Origin: Trochalopteron elliotii
Taxonomy: Eukaryota > Chordata > Aves > Passeriformes > Leiothrichidae
Assembly (NCBI GenBank): GCA_024734555.1
Contig: JANPWX010000097.1
Coordinates: forward strand, 7,415,880-7,479,879
Direction: 5' to 3'
Length of the DNA stretch: 64,000 nt
This document shows, in pieces, positions 23,261 through 37,100 of the stretch (position 1 is the stretch's first letter; each line of letters starts with the position of its first letter). The position numbers and the translations under genes are program-made. The notes below the pieces were generated by a model. The model made no database searches and was not told where the DNA came from. It worked only from the letters and a program-made list of their open reading frames with translations.

Positions 23261-25012
23261 GATGTTTTGTACTTCAATTGCTCGCAGATATCCAGAAAGT
23301 ATCTCGGTAATTCTCTTTGCAGAAGCCTTGTTCGCACAGGTGCAAAATCTCGCTTTAATTGTAAGGACTGGCCGGGGTTACCCTCATGAAGGTAACTCAT
23401 GAAGGACACATTTTCTCTGTGTCACAATAGGAAGCATAATAGCTCATATTGACCTCCATGGTTTCCTGTTTGCCTATGGAAGATATTTCCAGCCCCTTGC
23501 AGTGTGTGAGATAACAGGGCAGCCCATGTATCTCAGTTTTCAAAGCAGAGTCAGGGAACCTTAACTTGCCGTGTTGGTGTAACATGTACCCTGGTAGTGG
23601 TTCCTCTGACAGAAGGATAAAGGAGAGCTTTGCAGTTGCATGTCCTGCTTTTGATAAACAGAGCCTGAATTGCATCTTTCCTTATTATTGCGACCTTGCC
23701 GATAAAACACTAATAGGCAAACAAGAAAACCCTTAACTCATCGCTTTGTCACAGTGCCACCTGCTCTGCCAAGATCCTGTGCCAGGATCCTCTCCTGGCA
23801 GGATCTAGATTGCTGTTGCACACACAGGAAGTTCAGAGTGCAGTCTGCTGGATTGTAGGTTTCATTTTCATGGGGTCTGCCTTTGGACTGCACAATAATA
23901 AAGGCAAAATTATTGTTTGATTTGGTCCTTATTTTCTTCTTTTTAAAATGAAATCAATAACATTTGCCTGCTCAGGCAAAAGTGAATTTATGGTGATATC
24001 CCTTGAGAAAGTCAAAGAGTAAAATAGTTGTGCAGTGTTGGCACCTGATGTTCTCGGGATTGTATTCTAGATACTGGTCTTAGGTGGGTCAGTTAATACC
24101 CATCTAGTCCAAATCTTCAACAAGATAAGCCAGATGTTGCAAAATGGACCATGCTATTGTTTAATCATTGCAGAAGATAAACCCTTTTGGAACAGGCCAC
24201 AGACCTCGGGGTTTTGGTTTTGTGTTGTTTTGGAGTCTTTTCTGGTGGGTTTCTTTTCTTAGTCATAACATTGCTTGCTGTTGTCAGACAATAATGTGGC
24301 TAGAGCCTTCACCCGTGACTTTTTCCCTGTCTTCTTGTCATCACCACAGCTTGCATGCTACCTTGTTTCTCCAGAATATGCCAGAAATAATATTTAGTAG
24401 TTTCAGTTGGGCCCTGAATTTTGGTCACTTTGTTAAAGGATCGCTTTGCTAAAGAAGTTGCAGTGTAGCTGAGTATACTCACAAGCTTTATTTCTTATTA
24501 ATGTTGTGCATTTAATTCTAGTTTTACAAACTCCTGTAATTACTTATGGAGTTCAGGGACTGTATGTGTTGGAGGAAGAAATATAAAACACCCTCTGTTT
24601 CTCTTTTTTGTCTGTGCCTAGTATTTCTTGACTTTATGTAGGATAAAGGTTGAAGGGGCAAGGTCACCCACCATGTCTTGTCTGCCATGGGAATTCTGGG
24701 GATAGCACGCTGCTGCTGACATTGTTTACCAGTGTGGCATCTCAGGGCTTTAAGCAAGTCTTTTAATTTCATGTTTCGAAAGTCCAGCAGATTTACTGGA
24801 AAGATGTTTGCACATAATTTCTTGTGCTATTTCTAGTTGTACCTTGGAGGGTTTTGCTCCATGCGGTGTCACCTTGTTTCTCTTTAATTAAAATTTTTGG
24901 TTTTCTTTTTTCGAAGGGATCCCTCCTCTGGTGTTGCCTGATCAGTGAGTTCTGTACATACACCCCAGCAGTGGCCACACAGAGCTGACAAACTCCAGCT
25001 GGAGGAGGGAAG
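23056..25012 (+). other. LGALS8: LGALS8 intron 1 and 5'UTR part of exon 2
   Basis: Intron from 23056 to about 24916, with no recognised repeat. The 5'UTR of exon 2 is probably 24917-25012; an alternative acceptor (ACACCCCAGCAG) ends at 24971. An in-frame TGA at 24986-24988 precedes the ATG. Confidence 0.6.
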
Positions 25013-25126
25013 ATGACATCCTTGGCTGCAACTCAGAAGGAAATGCGTAAACTGACCTTGGATACACCACAGAAAGAAATCCGTGAACTGCCCTTGGATA
25101 CAACACAGAAGACAATCAGTAACCCG
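25013..25126 (+). CDS. LGALS8: LGALS8 exon 2 (first coding), repeat-bearing N-terminus
   Basis: Coding part of an exon that probably starts near 24917 after the TTTTCTTTTTTCGAAG acceptor; donor CCG|GTAACT. Encodes 38 residues, MTSLAA, then [24 protein letters not shown], then TQKTISNP leading into the N-CRD. Human galectin-8 has only about 15 residues before the same point. The start is fixed by an upstream in-frame stop. Confidence 0.88.
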
Positions 25127-28100
25127 GTAACTCCCCTGTCCTGTCAACAATGTCTCCCTTGGGAAATGGGACTTGGCTGTTTCATGTCAGTGGTGCTGTT
25201 TGGGACAGTGAGGGATGCTGCTGAGGGCTCTGCATCACTCAGGTGTTTGAGGGAGAATATCACAGGTGAAGAGCTGATGGTGTTCAGAAATTGTGCTGTA
25301 AGCAAATGGACAGGACTTCCAAAAGAGGACAGATGTTCTGTCAGCCTTGAAGGATAATCCTGTTTCATGTACAGCTTTATAGATGTCTGGCATTTTTGCA
25401 GAATGTGCTGGAACGTGAAAGTATGATAAGAAGTGTTTTCACTCCTAATTCTCTGTAAACATGGGAGGTGCCTGGCAGCTCTCATGAAAGGTATATTTTG
25501 TGGTGCCTGTAACTTCAGTCTGAACAACTAAACTTGGAGTCTTTTTTCATAGTTCATATCTCAGTTCATAATAAATCATGTTTTTTATAGAAGACTTGAG
25601 CTGACATGATTCAGCAATTGCAAAGACTGGATTTGACAGAATTTTGTTTGCCTAGCTCAGAGTCTGGAAACTTTCTCTGGAAAAGTTCTAGCATTCTCAT
25701 GGTCTGTGACAGCAGCCTGACTTTGGCTTACCCTAAAGCGGTGACCTGAACTGTGTTTTCTGTTGTGTCTTAAAAAAGGTAGTTCATTTGAACCTGCAGG
25801 AAATAGTATTTTTACCATTCTGTGCCAGACCCCTTTAAAAATACTAAAATCTGTGAAGTATTTATGGGGAATGTCAGTAACACAGACCTGCACAGGACTT
25901 CCTTACCCATTGCAGCTTTGCACTGTCACACTCTTGGGCCCTCAGTGAATCTGATTGTTTATTCCCAGTGTGTGGTCACTGCTTGCAAAGTGAATAGAGT
26001 TAGGGATGAGGGGGGAATAGTTTCAGCCTCCTTCACAAAAGCCCAGCTGGAACAGGAAGGAAAGCTGTGTGATTAACTAGAAGGTGGAAGAACTGAAGTG
26101 CAAAAGGAAAGGGAGGATGAAAGTTGGTCAGTGGAGATCTTGGTGGGAGAGAAGATGTGAAGAGGATTAGAAGATGCTGAGGACAAATGAGTAGTGTCAG
26201 AGAGAGACTAAGAGTCCAGCAAAACTGGGTGGGTGCAGGGGCACTGATCAGTATAATGGGTGAAAAACTTACCAGGAGAATTCAACTGGAGCTTAGGGGT
26301 CAAGAGCCTCTTGTGGGAAAAAGAATGAGTATTTGGGATTAGAATATGGAGGCAGAGTTGGCAAAGATTGTGCCAATGACTTTGGGGCAGCCTCCAGACA
26401 AGGCAGTGAGCAGCCTGCTCTATCTGACCTTGCTTTGCGCAAGGCACTTCATTAGAGAGACCAGAGGTGTCTTCCAATCTCAGCCCTTCTGTAGCAGGGC
26501 AGGCTGTGAAAATGTCATTGTTTCAGTACATTGTTCCATTAGCAGCAAAACTTCACAGCTTTATTACAGGTTTGAGTCTGAGATGTATTTCTTCATTACT
26601 GTACTGTTCTCAAGCTGCAGAAAATCTGCTTTCCTCCTTTATGCCCTTTACTCCAACAAGAAATGATGTCATTTCCCATCTGGTGGGGCAGCTGTCTGAT
26701 ATCCAGCATGCTGGATAAAAGCTTTTATCACAGTCCTTTCCTTTGTAAGACCATAATTTCCTCTTGTTTTATGAAAACTGGCATTTTCTTTTCTGAAGAA
26801 CATCATCCTTGAGACCTCTCAGACTCAGTTGACATTGACCAGTTGGCTTTAGAGCTAAGTTTTGGAGGTCTGGAAGAAAGACAGGATGGTGGTAGATCAT
26901 GTCATGTGACAAGCACTATTTTTAATAAACGAGGAAGAAGTAGCAGAAGAGCATCTTGAGACATGAGGAAATTACAGACACATTCTGTGATTACAGAGTC
27001 TCATTAAGTCTGTAGTATTGCACCCAGAAAATGCTCTCTTGTGGTCTTGTAGGTTCCACGTCTGAGCTGCTGAAGTGTCGATGGGACACCTTTTCTTTTA
27101 AATAATTTTAATTTAATATATTCCTTCTGAATATAAAGAAGTGCTTTTGCCACAGTTCCTTTTCAGGAGTATAGAACTTTGCTTCACGAAAGTGGTCAAG
27201 TCCCAGTATCCCTGACCTGTGTGTGCTTCTTTGGTTTATCTTTGGAGACTGAACCAGTAATTTACTACTTTATTGCAATAGCACTACTGCCCCTCAGGAG
27301 CAGAATATAAAAATGAGAACAATCAAGATACATTTTTTCTTTTTTATTATTATTGTTCTTATTATTTGAATAAAAATTATCTTCTGGTGTGCAGCTTATA
27401 TTTTAAGGAACCAAGAGACTACCAGTAAGCAAAGAGATTTCACTTTTCTTTCACTTTTAACACCTAATTTCACATTTTGATCCTCTTCTACTGCACCTGC
27501 TAAAGCCAATAAAATGATGAGACTTAAAACAACCTGACAATTTGCTTTAGAAGCAAGTTCTATTTTTTTTCCCCCAGTGCTGAAGATGACTCTGAATTAG
27601 GTTTTATGCAGTGGGTGGGTAGCTGAGAAGGAAAGTGGAGAGTGAGCAGAAAAGGATGTGTATCTACTGGCAGAAATGATCAACACTCTGGATTTAGACA
27701 ATTTCTGTTGTTCCTTTTTCCTCGCAGATTAACAAAAATATGTGTCAGCAAACACATATCCTTTTCATATCTGCCTGTTTCATGCAATGATCTATATATT
27801 TTAAAAATAAAAATCTCAACTTGTCATTTTATGATACGATATTCCATTCAGGGGTTGTAATTCCAATGTGTTTGTTATTTTTGTTGTTAATTACTGGAAC
27901 TCTTGTTTGCAATTGATGTTTCATTTCAAAGGTATCCTAAAATCTTACAAACTACCAAGACCAACCTTGGCAAAATTTCCTGTCTTTTAACCAGAGTAAA
28001 AGCAACATTTTCTACCATTTACTTCCTTTTTCAATCTGAAGCACATCACACATGTGATGAGATGTAGACTTAGTGCTTTGCTTTTGGGCCAAGCAGCTGG

Positions 28101-31100
28101 GAACTTCCACAGTTTAATATTAAAGTGGTTCCCATCCCTTCCTGAAATGCTGGATGATCAGGGTAGGGCTTCTGTGGGCATGTCTGAGTCTTTGCCAGTG
28201 AGCTGTGCTGGGGTGTTTGGGGCTTTTGTCCTAACTGACATATCCCTCCCTATGGCTTAACAACTCTGACCATGCTGCCATTTCAGTTCAGTGTAACATC
28301 CATATGGTACCTTCTCCAGCTATTGATAAGGAAGAAGTGATAGTGAGGCTTTGAGCCAGACTGCATACTGCAGACACCATAAAATCCAAGACTCCTGAGC
28401 AGGCCTGTTTCAGTGCACTTTGCAGTTCTTGCCTCATTAGGGTGAGGTGTTTTGTTGTGTTTGTGTAGCTTTTACTAAAAAGACACTCCGACATAGTCTC
28501 TTCCTATCACTGTTTTCCCTAATGGAGCAAGAACAAGCGAAGAGACAATTCCTGTGGTCTGGAGTCAGGGGAGTTGTGGAAGTTGCTCCTGGTACCAGCA
28601 AGGGGCTGATAGTAGTCAGCCCTTGGGAATGATCTAATTTGAAGTGAATCCTCTTTATGCTCTATGAATAGTAAGTTGTAAAATATTACAACTCTTCATT
28701 TGGGAGCTAAGAATGGAGGATGGAAATTTCAGTTTTAATGTTATTTGAAAAGCTTGGTTTTCATAGGGGAAAATATGCCAGGTTTTCCCTTTCTGTTGTG
28801 CTTTCTTTTATATTAAAAGCTAGTTGTGTTTCTTTTAGTGTTGTAGAGCATCATCTAATTAAGAATTAGAATACTAATTTTTAAACTATTTTGGGGTATT
28901 TGGCTCCATAACAAAATGGTATTGGAATGTTTTTTTCTTCCCTCTTCTAGATCATTCCATATGTTGGGACAATACATGGTGGCCTTGTTCCTGGAGAGCT
29001 GATTGTGATACATGGGACTGTTCCTGATGATGCAGATAGGTAGAGGCTGTGTTGTCATGTTTTGCAGTGTCACCATGTGAGCAAGAATGTAATGGATGAA
29101 ATGTTTCCAGGGTTCCTACTTAGGATGGCACACGAAATATTGATCTAAATCCCTGTGATAGCATCAGATTGAATACAGTCTTAAGGGGTAATTTGAGACT
29201 AACAAAATTGATAACTGAATGTATTGTGGGTAGGAATTAAATTAAACTGGGATAAGGAGGCTTGGACTAGTGCCTGTGCCCAATAAGGGGGTTCTGTTCC
29301 CTGACCTGATCCAAGGTTCGTTTGATATATTCTGCTGAAGGTGATGGGAGGGAAGCTGGTGAACACGAGTGAGGAGTTTACATGATATGAATGATGACCA
29401 TTAAAAGTTTTAAACATTTAAACATTGAATAAATTTAAACATTAAAAAAATTTAAACATATTCACTGAAGTAGATCATGGGAGAGCCTTTCACAGCTGTG
29501 TAGGAAGAGAGGAGGACAAATGTTTGTTTGGGGATTTTTTCTTATCCAGTGACATTTGTTGTGTCTGCCCGTTCTGAGGCTCCACAATAAAACACAAATG
29601 TACCAAGCCTTTAGGTGAGTTCTTGAGAGACTGAGCTGAATGTGCCTTGTGTTCCTTTTCTGATCAGGTTCCAGGTGGATTTACAGTGTGGCAGCAGCAT
29701 AAAGCCTCGGGCTGATGTGGCATTCCATTTCAACCCCCGCTTCAGAAGGTCTGGCTGCATTGTTTGCAACACACTGGAGAGGGAGAAGTGGGGCTGGGAG
29801 GAGATCACTTATGAGATGCCCTTTGAAAAAGGAAAGTCATTTGAGATTGTCATCATGATTCTAAAGGATAAATTCCAGGTGAGTCTGAGTTGATTCTTCA
29901 TCTGCAGCCATTGTCAGGCCGATAAAGTAGAGGTATTTTGTATAATTGAAATAAATATTGGAGATCTAGGTCTCTCTGTTACCCAGGTATAGTCTAACTA
30001 CAGAAAAGTTTAGAGCTTTTCTTTAAAGAGGTGCTAATTAAGTCAGACCTTTAATTTTGTATTGCTTCCCTCCAAATTGGATGAGTAGGCAAGGAATTTC
30101 TTGGCATAGCTAATGGCTACTCCACCCTTCCCTGGGTATGTGCAAAGGGCTAATCTTGGGATAAACCTGTTCTGTGACTAGTGTAGGACAGTCCTCTTGA
30201 AGGGGGCATGTGAGGTGTATTTGTCTTGCTCTGTTAGACTGCAATAATAGATTCTATTACATTGGCAATGCCACATTTTAAATGATCAGGTGTGAGAAAC
30301 AGAGGTGTGAAATGTAAATTTTAGCGTAGGCAAATGAATCTCCCTCACAGTGATGGAAAGAGAAACTGAATCGTGGATGAGCTGAACTTCGTTGATCTGA
30401 TCTTTCTAGGGCACTCCTAGGAGTGTTTTGTACCAAATTGTTTCTGTAACAAACCAGTGTAAACCAAAGATGTGTGCATACAATTTCATACATGACTGGT
30501 GCAATGTATGTTTAATACAGTCTTTCTGTTTTGCTTCCTGTCTCTTTAGGTGACTGTAAACAAAAAGCACTTGCTGCTCTACAACCACAGAATTAGCCTT
30601 GAAAAAATAGATACTCTTGGAATATATGGCAAAGTGCAGATCAAAACTATAGAGTTTATTTCTAAGGTAAGTTGTATAGATAGCTGACTTGTTTGATTCA
30701 TTTCCTCTGTCCTGCTAAACTGCATGGTGGGTTTCATGGTGAAATGGAATGAAGGAGAAGCAGCTACACAGTCCAGTATTAGTAAGGGGATTTTGCTTTC
30801 CCCACATTTCAGCATGTGACTCTCATGAGGATTTTTGTCTTCCTGTTTTAGTCTTGCAGTTAGGGGCAAGAAAGTGACAAAAGTTTCCAGCTTACAAAGT
30901 TAACAGGACGGATGGTATAATAATTGATTGGGTACTTAGTCTAGGAGTGGATTAGACTTTTCAAATATTGCAGGGGCTCCAGAATGAGCTAATGAGTATT
31001 CAGTGCTTCTAAGTGACAAGTTTCGCCATGGCTGTAACTTGTTGCTTGGCTTTGAAAGGTCAAGGTCAGCCACAGCTGGAACTCCTTGTCTATATAGCCC

Positions 31101-34100
31101 TTTTTTTCCTGCTTAACTGACAGATTTGTTGAATGAAGTCAGAAGTGTACATTTTGGGGGATGAGAAGAGGTATTCTTTCTCAGACTTTGTAGCTTGACT
31201 TGAGCGTGGACCAAAGTGCAGTGAATTCTGAGTGAAGGCTGTGCTGTGCCTCCTCTCAGCTGCCACCTCTGCTCCTGATAGTAAACGAACGGGGAGTTTT
31301 TCCCTGTGCAGAAGGAGAGATCCTTTTGTTCTGGAAGAGTATACTTTTAGAACAGAAACTGAAGGTAATAAATTCCAGGGAGATACAGAAGGTGAATGCC
31401 TTTTCCCTTTTCTGCCACTCACTAAGGTAGCCTACCTCCTCCTGTGAAATACTCCATGTCTCTTCAGTGCAATCTTCACTACATTGTCAACAAAGCTTTT
31501 GACTCTTGCTGGCAAATATCAGTTCCTACTCAGGGCAGCAGACTAATAATTGTTTTGGTAGGAGGTGAAGCTAAGCATAATGAAGTCTAAACTTTAAACA
31601 TAGGTCTGCTATGTTTGAAGATCATTTGCAAAGCTGGTAAGCAGATTTTTATGGGTCCCATCACTTGGCCTTGGGCATGTTGCCCTAATAATATTCCTGC
31701 AAAAGCTCTCTGTATCCTGATCTTGGAGGACTGACTCCCAAGAAGAGCTTGAGGGCAAGCAGGTGCTTTTACGTTGGTTTCTGCCCCAAGCACAAAACAT
31801 ATACTTGGTTTAATCTGTTGCTGTTGATGTTGTATGCTTTGTGGAAGAAAGGAATGGAGAAAGGCAATTCTTTCCTTTTAGTCTTTGCTTTTAATACACT
31901 TTTCTGAGGAGGAAATAGGAGGTTTATATTGGAATAAACAACCTGAAGACACAATCTTCTAGGGCTAAGCTGGAACTGTCTCTGCCATGGCCATGTTGCT
32001 TGTCTGTCCTTCCCCATGAGAAGGGACAAGGATGCAGAGGACTGCTTAGAATCCCAAGAGCTCAACTGTGTGGACTTGCCATACTGGTATTTCTACCCCA
32101 GTGAGGAAAACTCTGTGGGTACCCTGAGATGCTGAGGGCTTGACAGTGCTCTGACTGTTAAATAAAGATTCAAATTGCAATGAGGTGATCTTCAGAAATA
32201 CTGGTTTGGCTTCAGCAGTTGATCTTCAGAACTTTTCTGTAGTTTGTAGGGGTTTGGCTAGCTTTTTCATTGACATAGCCCTAGATTTCCATCTTAACAG
32301 TTCATCATTCAAAGCATGATGATCCTTACATTGTTCTAAACCAACTTTTTGTTAAAGTTGTATGACATTAGCAATGACAGCTAAATATCTCTCTCTCTGC
32401 AGTCTTTACAAGGCTCTCAGCCATCGTCTCTAGGAGTAACAAAGATAAGCACAGAAAATGTACGTATGTTTGTAGAAGGTTGAATGAATCTCCCTGTTGT
32501 CTGATAAGCTAGATAATATTCTTTTCTTCTCTTGTAGGGGGAAATGCCAAATGGTTCACAATTGGTAAGTGTTTAATGTAGATTTGTGGCAAATGTAGAA
32601 TAAAAAAATCAAAAATCCTTCAGTTATTAATGAAAAGACATGCACAAAAGACCAGAAGGAAGGAATTGACAGTCAACTGGAGAAGGATCATCAGTGAGGT
32701 TTTGTAGAGGGTTATCCTCTTCTCTGATGCTAGTACAAATGAAGTTATTGTTAAATCATTTAGAAAACCCAAAAGAAAAACACAGCATCCACAAGCATAA
32801 ACAAAGAAATTTAAAGAAATTGAAAGTGAAGTATCTGAAATTTTAAAGGACTAAGTCACATTTGAAGTTTTTTTTCACGAAAGTATGGGCTTTGTTTTCT
32901 CTGCCTTGGGGGATACCTGCAAAGCCAAAGTATTCTCTAGTCATATTATGTTAACATGTGTGGAACCTGTCTGCTGTATCTTCCTCTTGCTGACAGATCC
33001 CTGTGTACACTTTAGGTAGCTGGATGCAAGCATTGCTCCTTTAAGGGTGGAACTTGCACCCAGCTAACATGGAGTATAGATGGTATGAGCGCTCATCTTT
33101 TGCAAAAACCTGTGCAGGTGGACTGTATCCACACTGGAGCAAGGACTGCACTCAAACTGAAAAGGGGTTGAAGCCAGGAATACACACAAATAGAAATTGT
33201 GGAGAAGATGAAGTTGCAGTGAGTGCCATAGGTTTAGGTGCTTTGTCACTTGACAGCCTGCCTTCTTCAAACAAAACAACATGCAATATTGTGATTTGCA
33301 AGTGGAGGACTTCAGCAAAAATGTGAAAGTGTAGTGCTTCTCCATTCCCTTCTTTTCCCTGGTAAAAATAACTTCTAACACAATGAAAAATTTAAAAAAA
33401 ATATTAATAAAATACTTGCACTGTCTATCATTATGAATTGCTGCCAGGAGGACAGAACACTTAGTGACTCTACTTCTAGTGCTTATGTGACCATGAGACA
33501 ATAACACCCCTTAGCATGAGTCTTACGCTTTAAAGCAAAATTGGTACTTCCAGAGATGAGAAGTCATGTGTAAGTCTGAATAATTATGTGATATGAATCT
33601 AAACTGTTACAGGGAGTTTCATGCTTACTTTTTTCTTCTTTTTTTCTTTCCCCTTCTTCTCCTCCTTCCACCATTAGTGGTGGCAGAAGTAGTTGTAAAT
33701 AACATTTGTTTTGAATCCAAGGTGGTAGTCTAAATTAAAACCCAATACATTGATGAATTTATCTCAGTGTAAGTTTCCCAATATAGTATTAGGATCCTGC
33801 AATATGCTGGTAGGAATAACTTTAGCTGTAAGTGCAGATTTGCACTTGTAGGCCAAAATTTCTTGGTGTCATAGTAAAGCTCAGCTTGTATAAAAAAAGT
33901 GAAAAAGGTAAATCACAGTCAAAATTTTTACTGGGGATGTACTTCCAGGGTGTTCCTTATGTTGGGAAACTTGATACTGCACTTCGTCCAGGATGCACAA
34001 TTGCCATTAAAGGAGAAGTGAATAAAACCCCAAAGAGGTATGTATGTGTTACTGATGCTTTTTTTCTGTTATTTAACTGAGGTGCTCTTGAGAGTGAGTA

Positions 34101-37100
34101 GGCTTTTCCATTGCCTCTGTATATCCTTACTCACTTGCAACTTTGCATCTGGAATCATCTGTAACTACAGTGCAGTTTCCTCAGGAACCAACAGGAATAC
34201 GGCTTTAGAGAGGACTTAAAAGAACAGCTCCATTGTGAAACATGAAGGTAAAACCTGAGTGTCTTACCTACTAAATCTGTGTCATTCACAAGTTTTTGTG
34301 TTTGTTCAGGGCTCTCCATTCTGCAGGAGGTGTGAGCAAATGTACTATACAGAGACAGCTTTTATTCTGATGAGATCCAAGAGTAAGGATCTGGCAGAAA
34401 TAGGTGAAACACAAGTGAGGCGAGTTGCCGGTGTGCTCAAATGCTGCGTGTTAAAATAATTTCTCTGACAAACCTCCTTGGTATAAGCATGAGGGTGCCC
34501 AACTGACAATAACTGAGTGATGAAAGTGATAATCTGAGTGATTAAGAAGGATGGAGCACCTCTCCTAAGAGGAAAGGCTGAGGGAATTGGCGTTGTTCAG
34601 CCTGGGAAAAAAAGTGCTTCGAGAAACCTCATTGAGGCTTTCCAGTACATGAAAGGTGCCTATAAGAAACATGGAGAGAGACTATTTAGAAGAGCACGTA
34701 GTGACAGACAAGGGGAAATGGCTTCCAACTGAAAGAGAGTAGGTTTAGGTTAGATATGAGGAAGAAATTCATTACTGTGAGGGTAGTGAGACATTGGAAC
34801 AGGGTTCCCAGAGAAATTGTGGATGCCCCATGTCTGGCAGTGTTCAAGGCCAGGTTGGATGGGGCCCTGAGCAACCAGATCTGGTGAAAAGTGTCCCTGG
34901 TTATGGCAGGGGGGTTGGAATGAGATGAGATTTAAGGTCCCTCCCAGCCCAGGCCATTCTGTAATTCCATGAAAGAAGTTAGGGGAGTATCAGCAGTAAT
35001 TTTGGTAGCAAATTAGGAACAAAGGGTTACAAAGAACACGTTTTCCAAACATGAAATAAAGCTCGGGGAGAAGGGGAGCACAACACAGTCAAAATGGAGC
35101 TGAGCAAATGTCTGAACAAATGCCCTTTACTTTAAGGGTGGTTTTGGCTCTGCAAAAACATGCCTAAAAATGAAGCAGTTAATGAGAAATGAAAATTATG
35201 AGAAGCATGTTTTCACATTGTGTGTGTGTGCTGCACTCCCGCTTCCTCAGGGCATGTTTCTTCCCTCCAGTTGAACAGCATTCAGAGTTCATACTGGAAT
35301 CCAAAGTCTGGAATCCTTATCCACAAAGATTGGATGGACTTCAGATTGAATAGGATAATTAATGCTTAGAGAGTAGCATTTCTTTTCCTTCTTCTGGCTT
35401 GAAAAAATTATTAGCACTTTTCAGGTGTTGAATGTGCTCAAATGCATATAAGCATGAAAAGGCTTTTTGCTGTTAAAGCATGCAGGTTGTCTGCTTTTTA
35501 TGTTTATGCTTTTAAACCTATATATTTATATAGAGTTTATAAGTTATTTAATTTCTCTTGCTCAGTTCACACAGCTGTAGATATTTCTTTTTCTTGGTGA
35601 AAAAGAGAACTTCACAGCTTGGAAGTGTTGCAGTATTTCCTATCTGGACTGAATAATTCTCCGAAGAGGGCAACAGTCTGACAGCTGGAGCTAATTTGGG
35701 TGGGGAGGGAATATTTTTTTCTTCAAATGAAGTAAGGTCTTTGCCATAGGTTGAAGTATTCATTTTTATTGGAATGACTGTTCCCTCTGATCACCCTTCT
35801 CCAGAACTTCCCTTTAGGAACCCTGTTTGGTGGGCATGTCAGTGATGGCAGAGTATTCACTCAGCCTGGGCAGAGCTTTGCTGCCTACAAAATAACATTT
35901 TGTATGCGTGGTGTCCCAGCAGTCTTAAATGTGTGGAGAGAATCCTTGAACTTTTCCTTAGAGTCCAGCCATTTTGTTGGCAGAAAGAATATGGTGTCTT
36001 TAGGTAGAACAAAGCTCTCCACTCTCCATTGCCTGAGTGAAAGAGGTGGGGGAACAGGCAGCTCCGTGTGTTCCTATGAGAATGCTGCTTCGTAGTGCAG
36101 CAGGGGAGCAGCTCTTGGCTCAATAGCTTCTTGCTGAGACATGTACAGAAATCTGTGAGTGATGAAGTGGATCTAGCAGGGTCATGTCCCGCATTTGCTG
36201 CCTCCAGCAAAGGTTTCTGTGCAGAGGAGACAAGTGCATGCTGGCTGGCTGCCTGCTTGGTTCTTCAGGTGAATCACAGCCTTGGTTACCAAACAGCCTG
36301 AGTATTGGCTAAGGACTTGGTAAATGGCATTCATTGACTGCTGTTGTCAGTAAACCCTTGGTGCAGTAAACTTCAAAAAAATATCTTCCAGCTTTGCAAT
36401 AAATCTGAGACCAAGTGACTCAAAGGACATTGCTTTACATCTGAATCCCCGAATGAAAAATAAAGTTTTTGTAAGGAACTCCTACCTTCATGACAGCTGG
36501 GGAGAAGAGGAAAAGGAAGTTGCTAACTTCCCTTTCAGTCCAGGGATGTACTTTGAGGTAAGATTAACTGAAAGAGCATCAAACTGAAGAAGCTGCCAAA
36601 TGGATTAACATTGGTGCTTAAATGTCCTATTACTAATACAGATTTAAATAAAACTGCTATTCCTGCATTTCATGTCTTGAACATACTTAGGATTAAATGG
36701 GACCATAGAGAGCAGAGGTTTGTCTTTATTTAGTAACAGGGTTTTTTTTAAGTAGTTGCAAAAATTCAACCTGTGCTAAGAGCGAATTTAAATTAAATTG
36801 AGTTGGACTTGATGATCCTTATGGGTCCCTTGCAATTTAGGTTATGGTATGATTCTGTGAATTTTATTGATACCCCATTTTTGTATTTAAATGTTGCTTT
36901 TGCATGAAACATTCTCTGTAACAGAAACACATCTTGCCCAAGTCTCTGCTAGATCATCAGACTGTTTTTCACATCTTACCTGAGCTTAAATCTTTCTTGC
37001 TTTCCAGCTGATTATTTTTTGTGATGCCTACCAGTTCAAAGTTGCTATTAATGGTGTTCACACTCTGGAGTACAAGCATCGTTTTAAACAACTGGAAAAG

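Larger units (their letters stand above)
29040..36391 (+). other. LGALS8: LGALS8 introns 3-8 (exons listed separately)
   Basis: Introns 29040-29667, 29879-30549, 30667-32402, 32460-32537, 32565-33948 and 34038-36391. Content seen: a TTTAAACATT-type short repeat (29405-29462), a 14-bp palindrome CACTCCTAGGAGTG (30412-30425) and a CR1 tail (34540-34972). The long antisense frame 33064-33507 shows no family features. Intron 9 (36558-37007) holds a second CR1 tail. Confidence 0.75.

Noticed and set aside
33064..33507. 147-codon - strand frame in LGALS8 intron 7
   Set aside because: Cys/Phe/His-rich without domain pattern, in A/T-rich intron; no promoter, splice or poly(A) signals.
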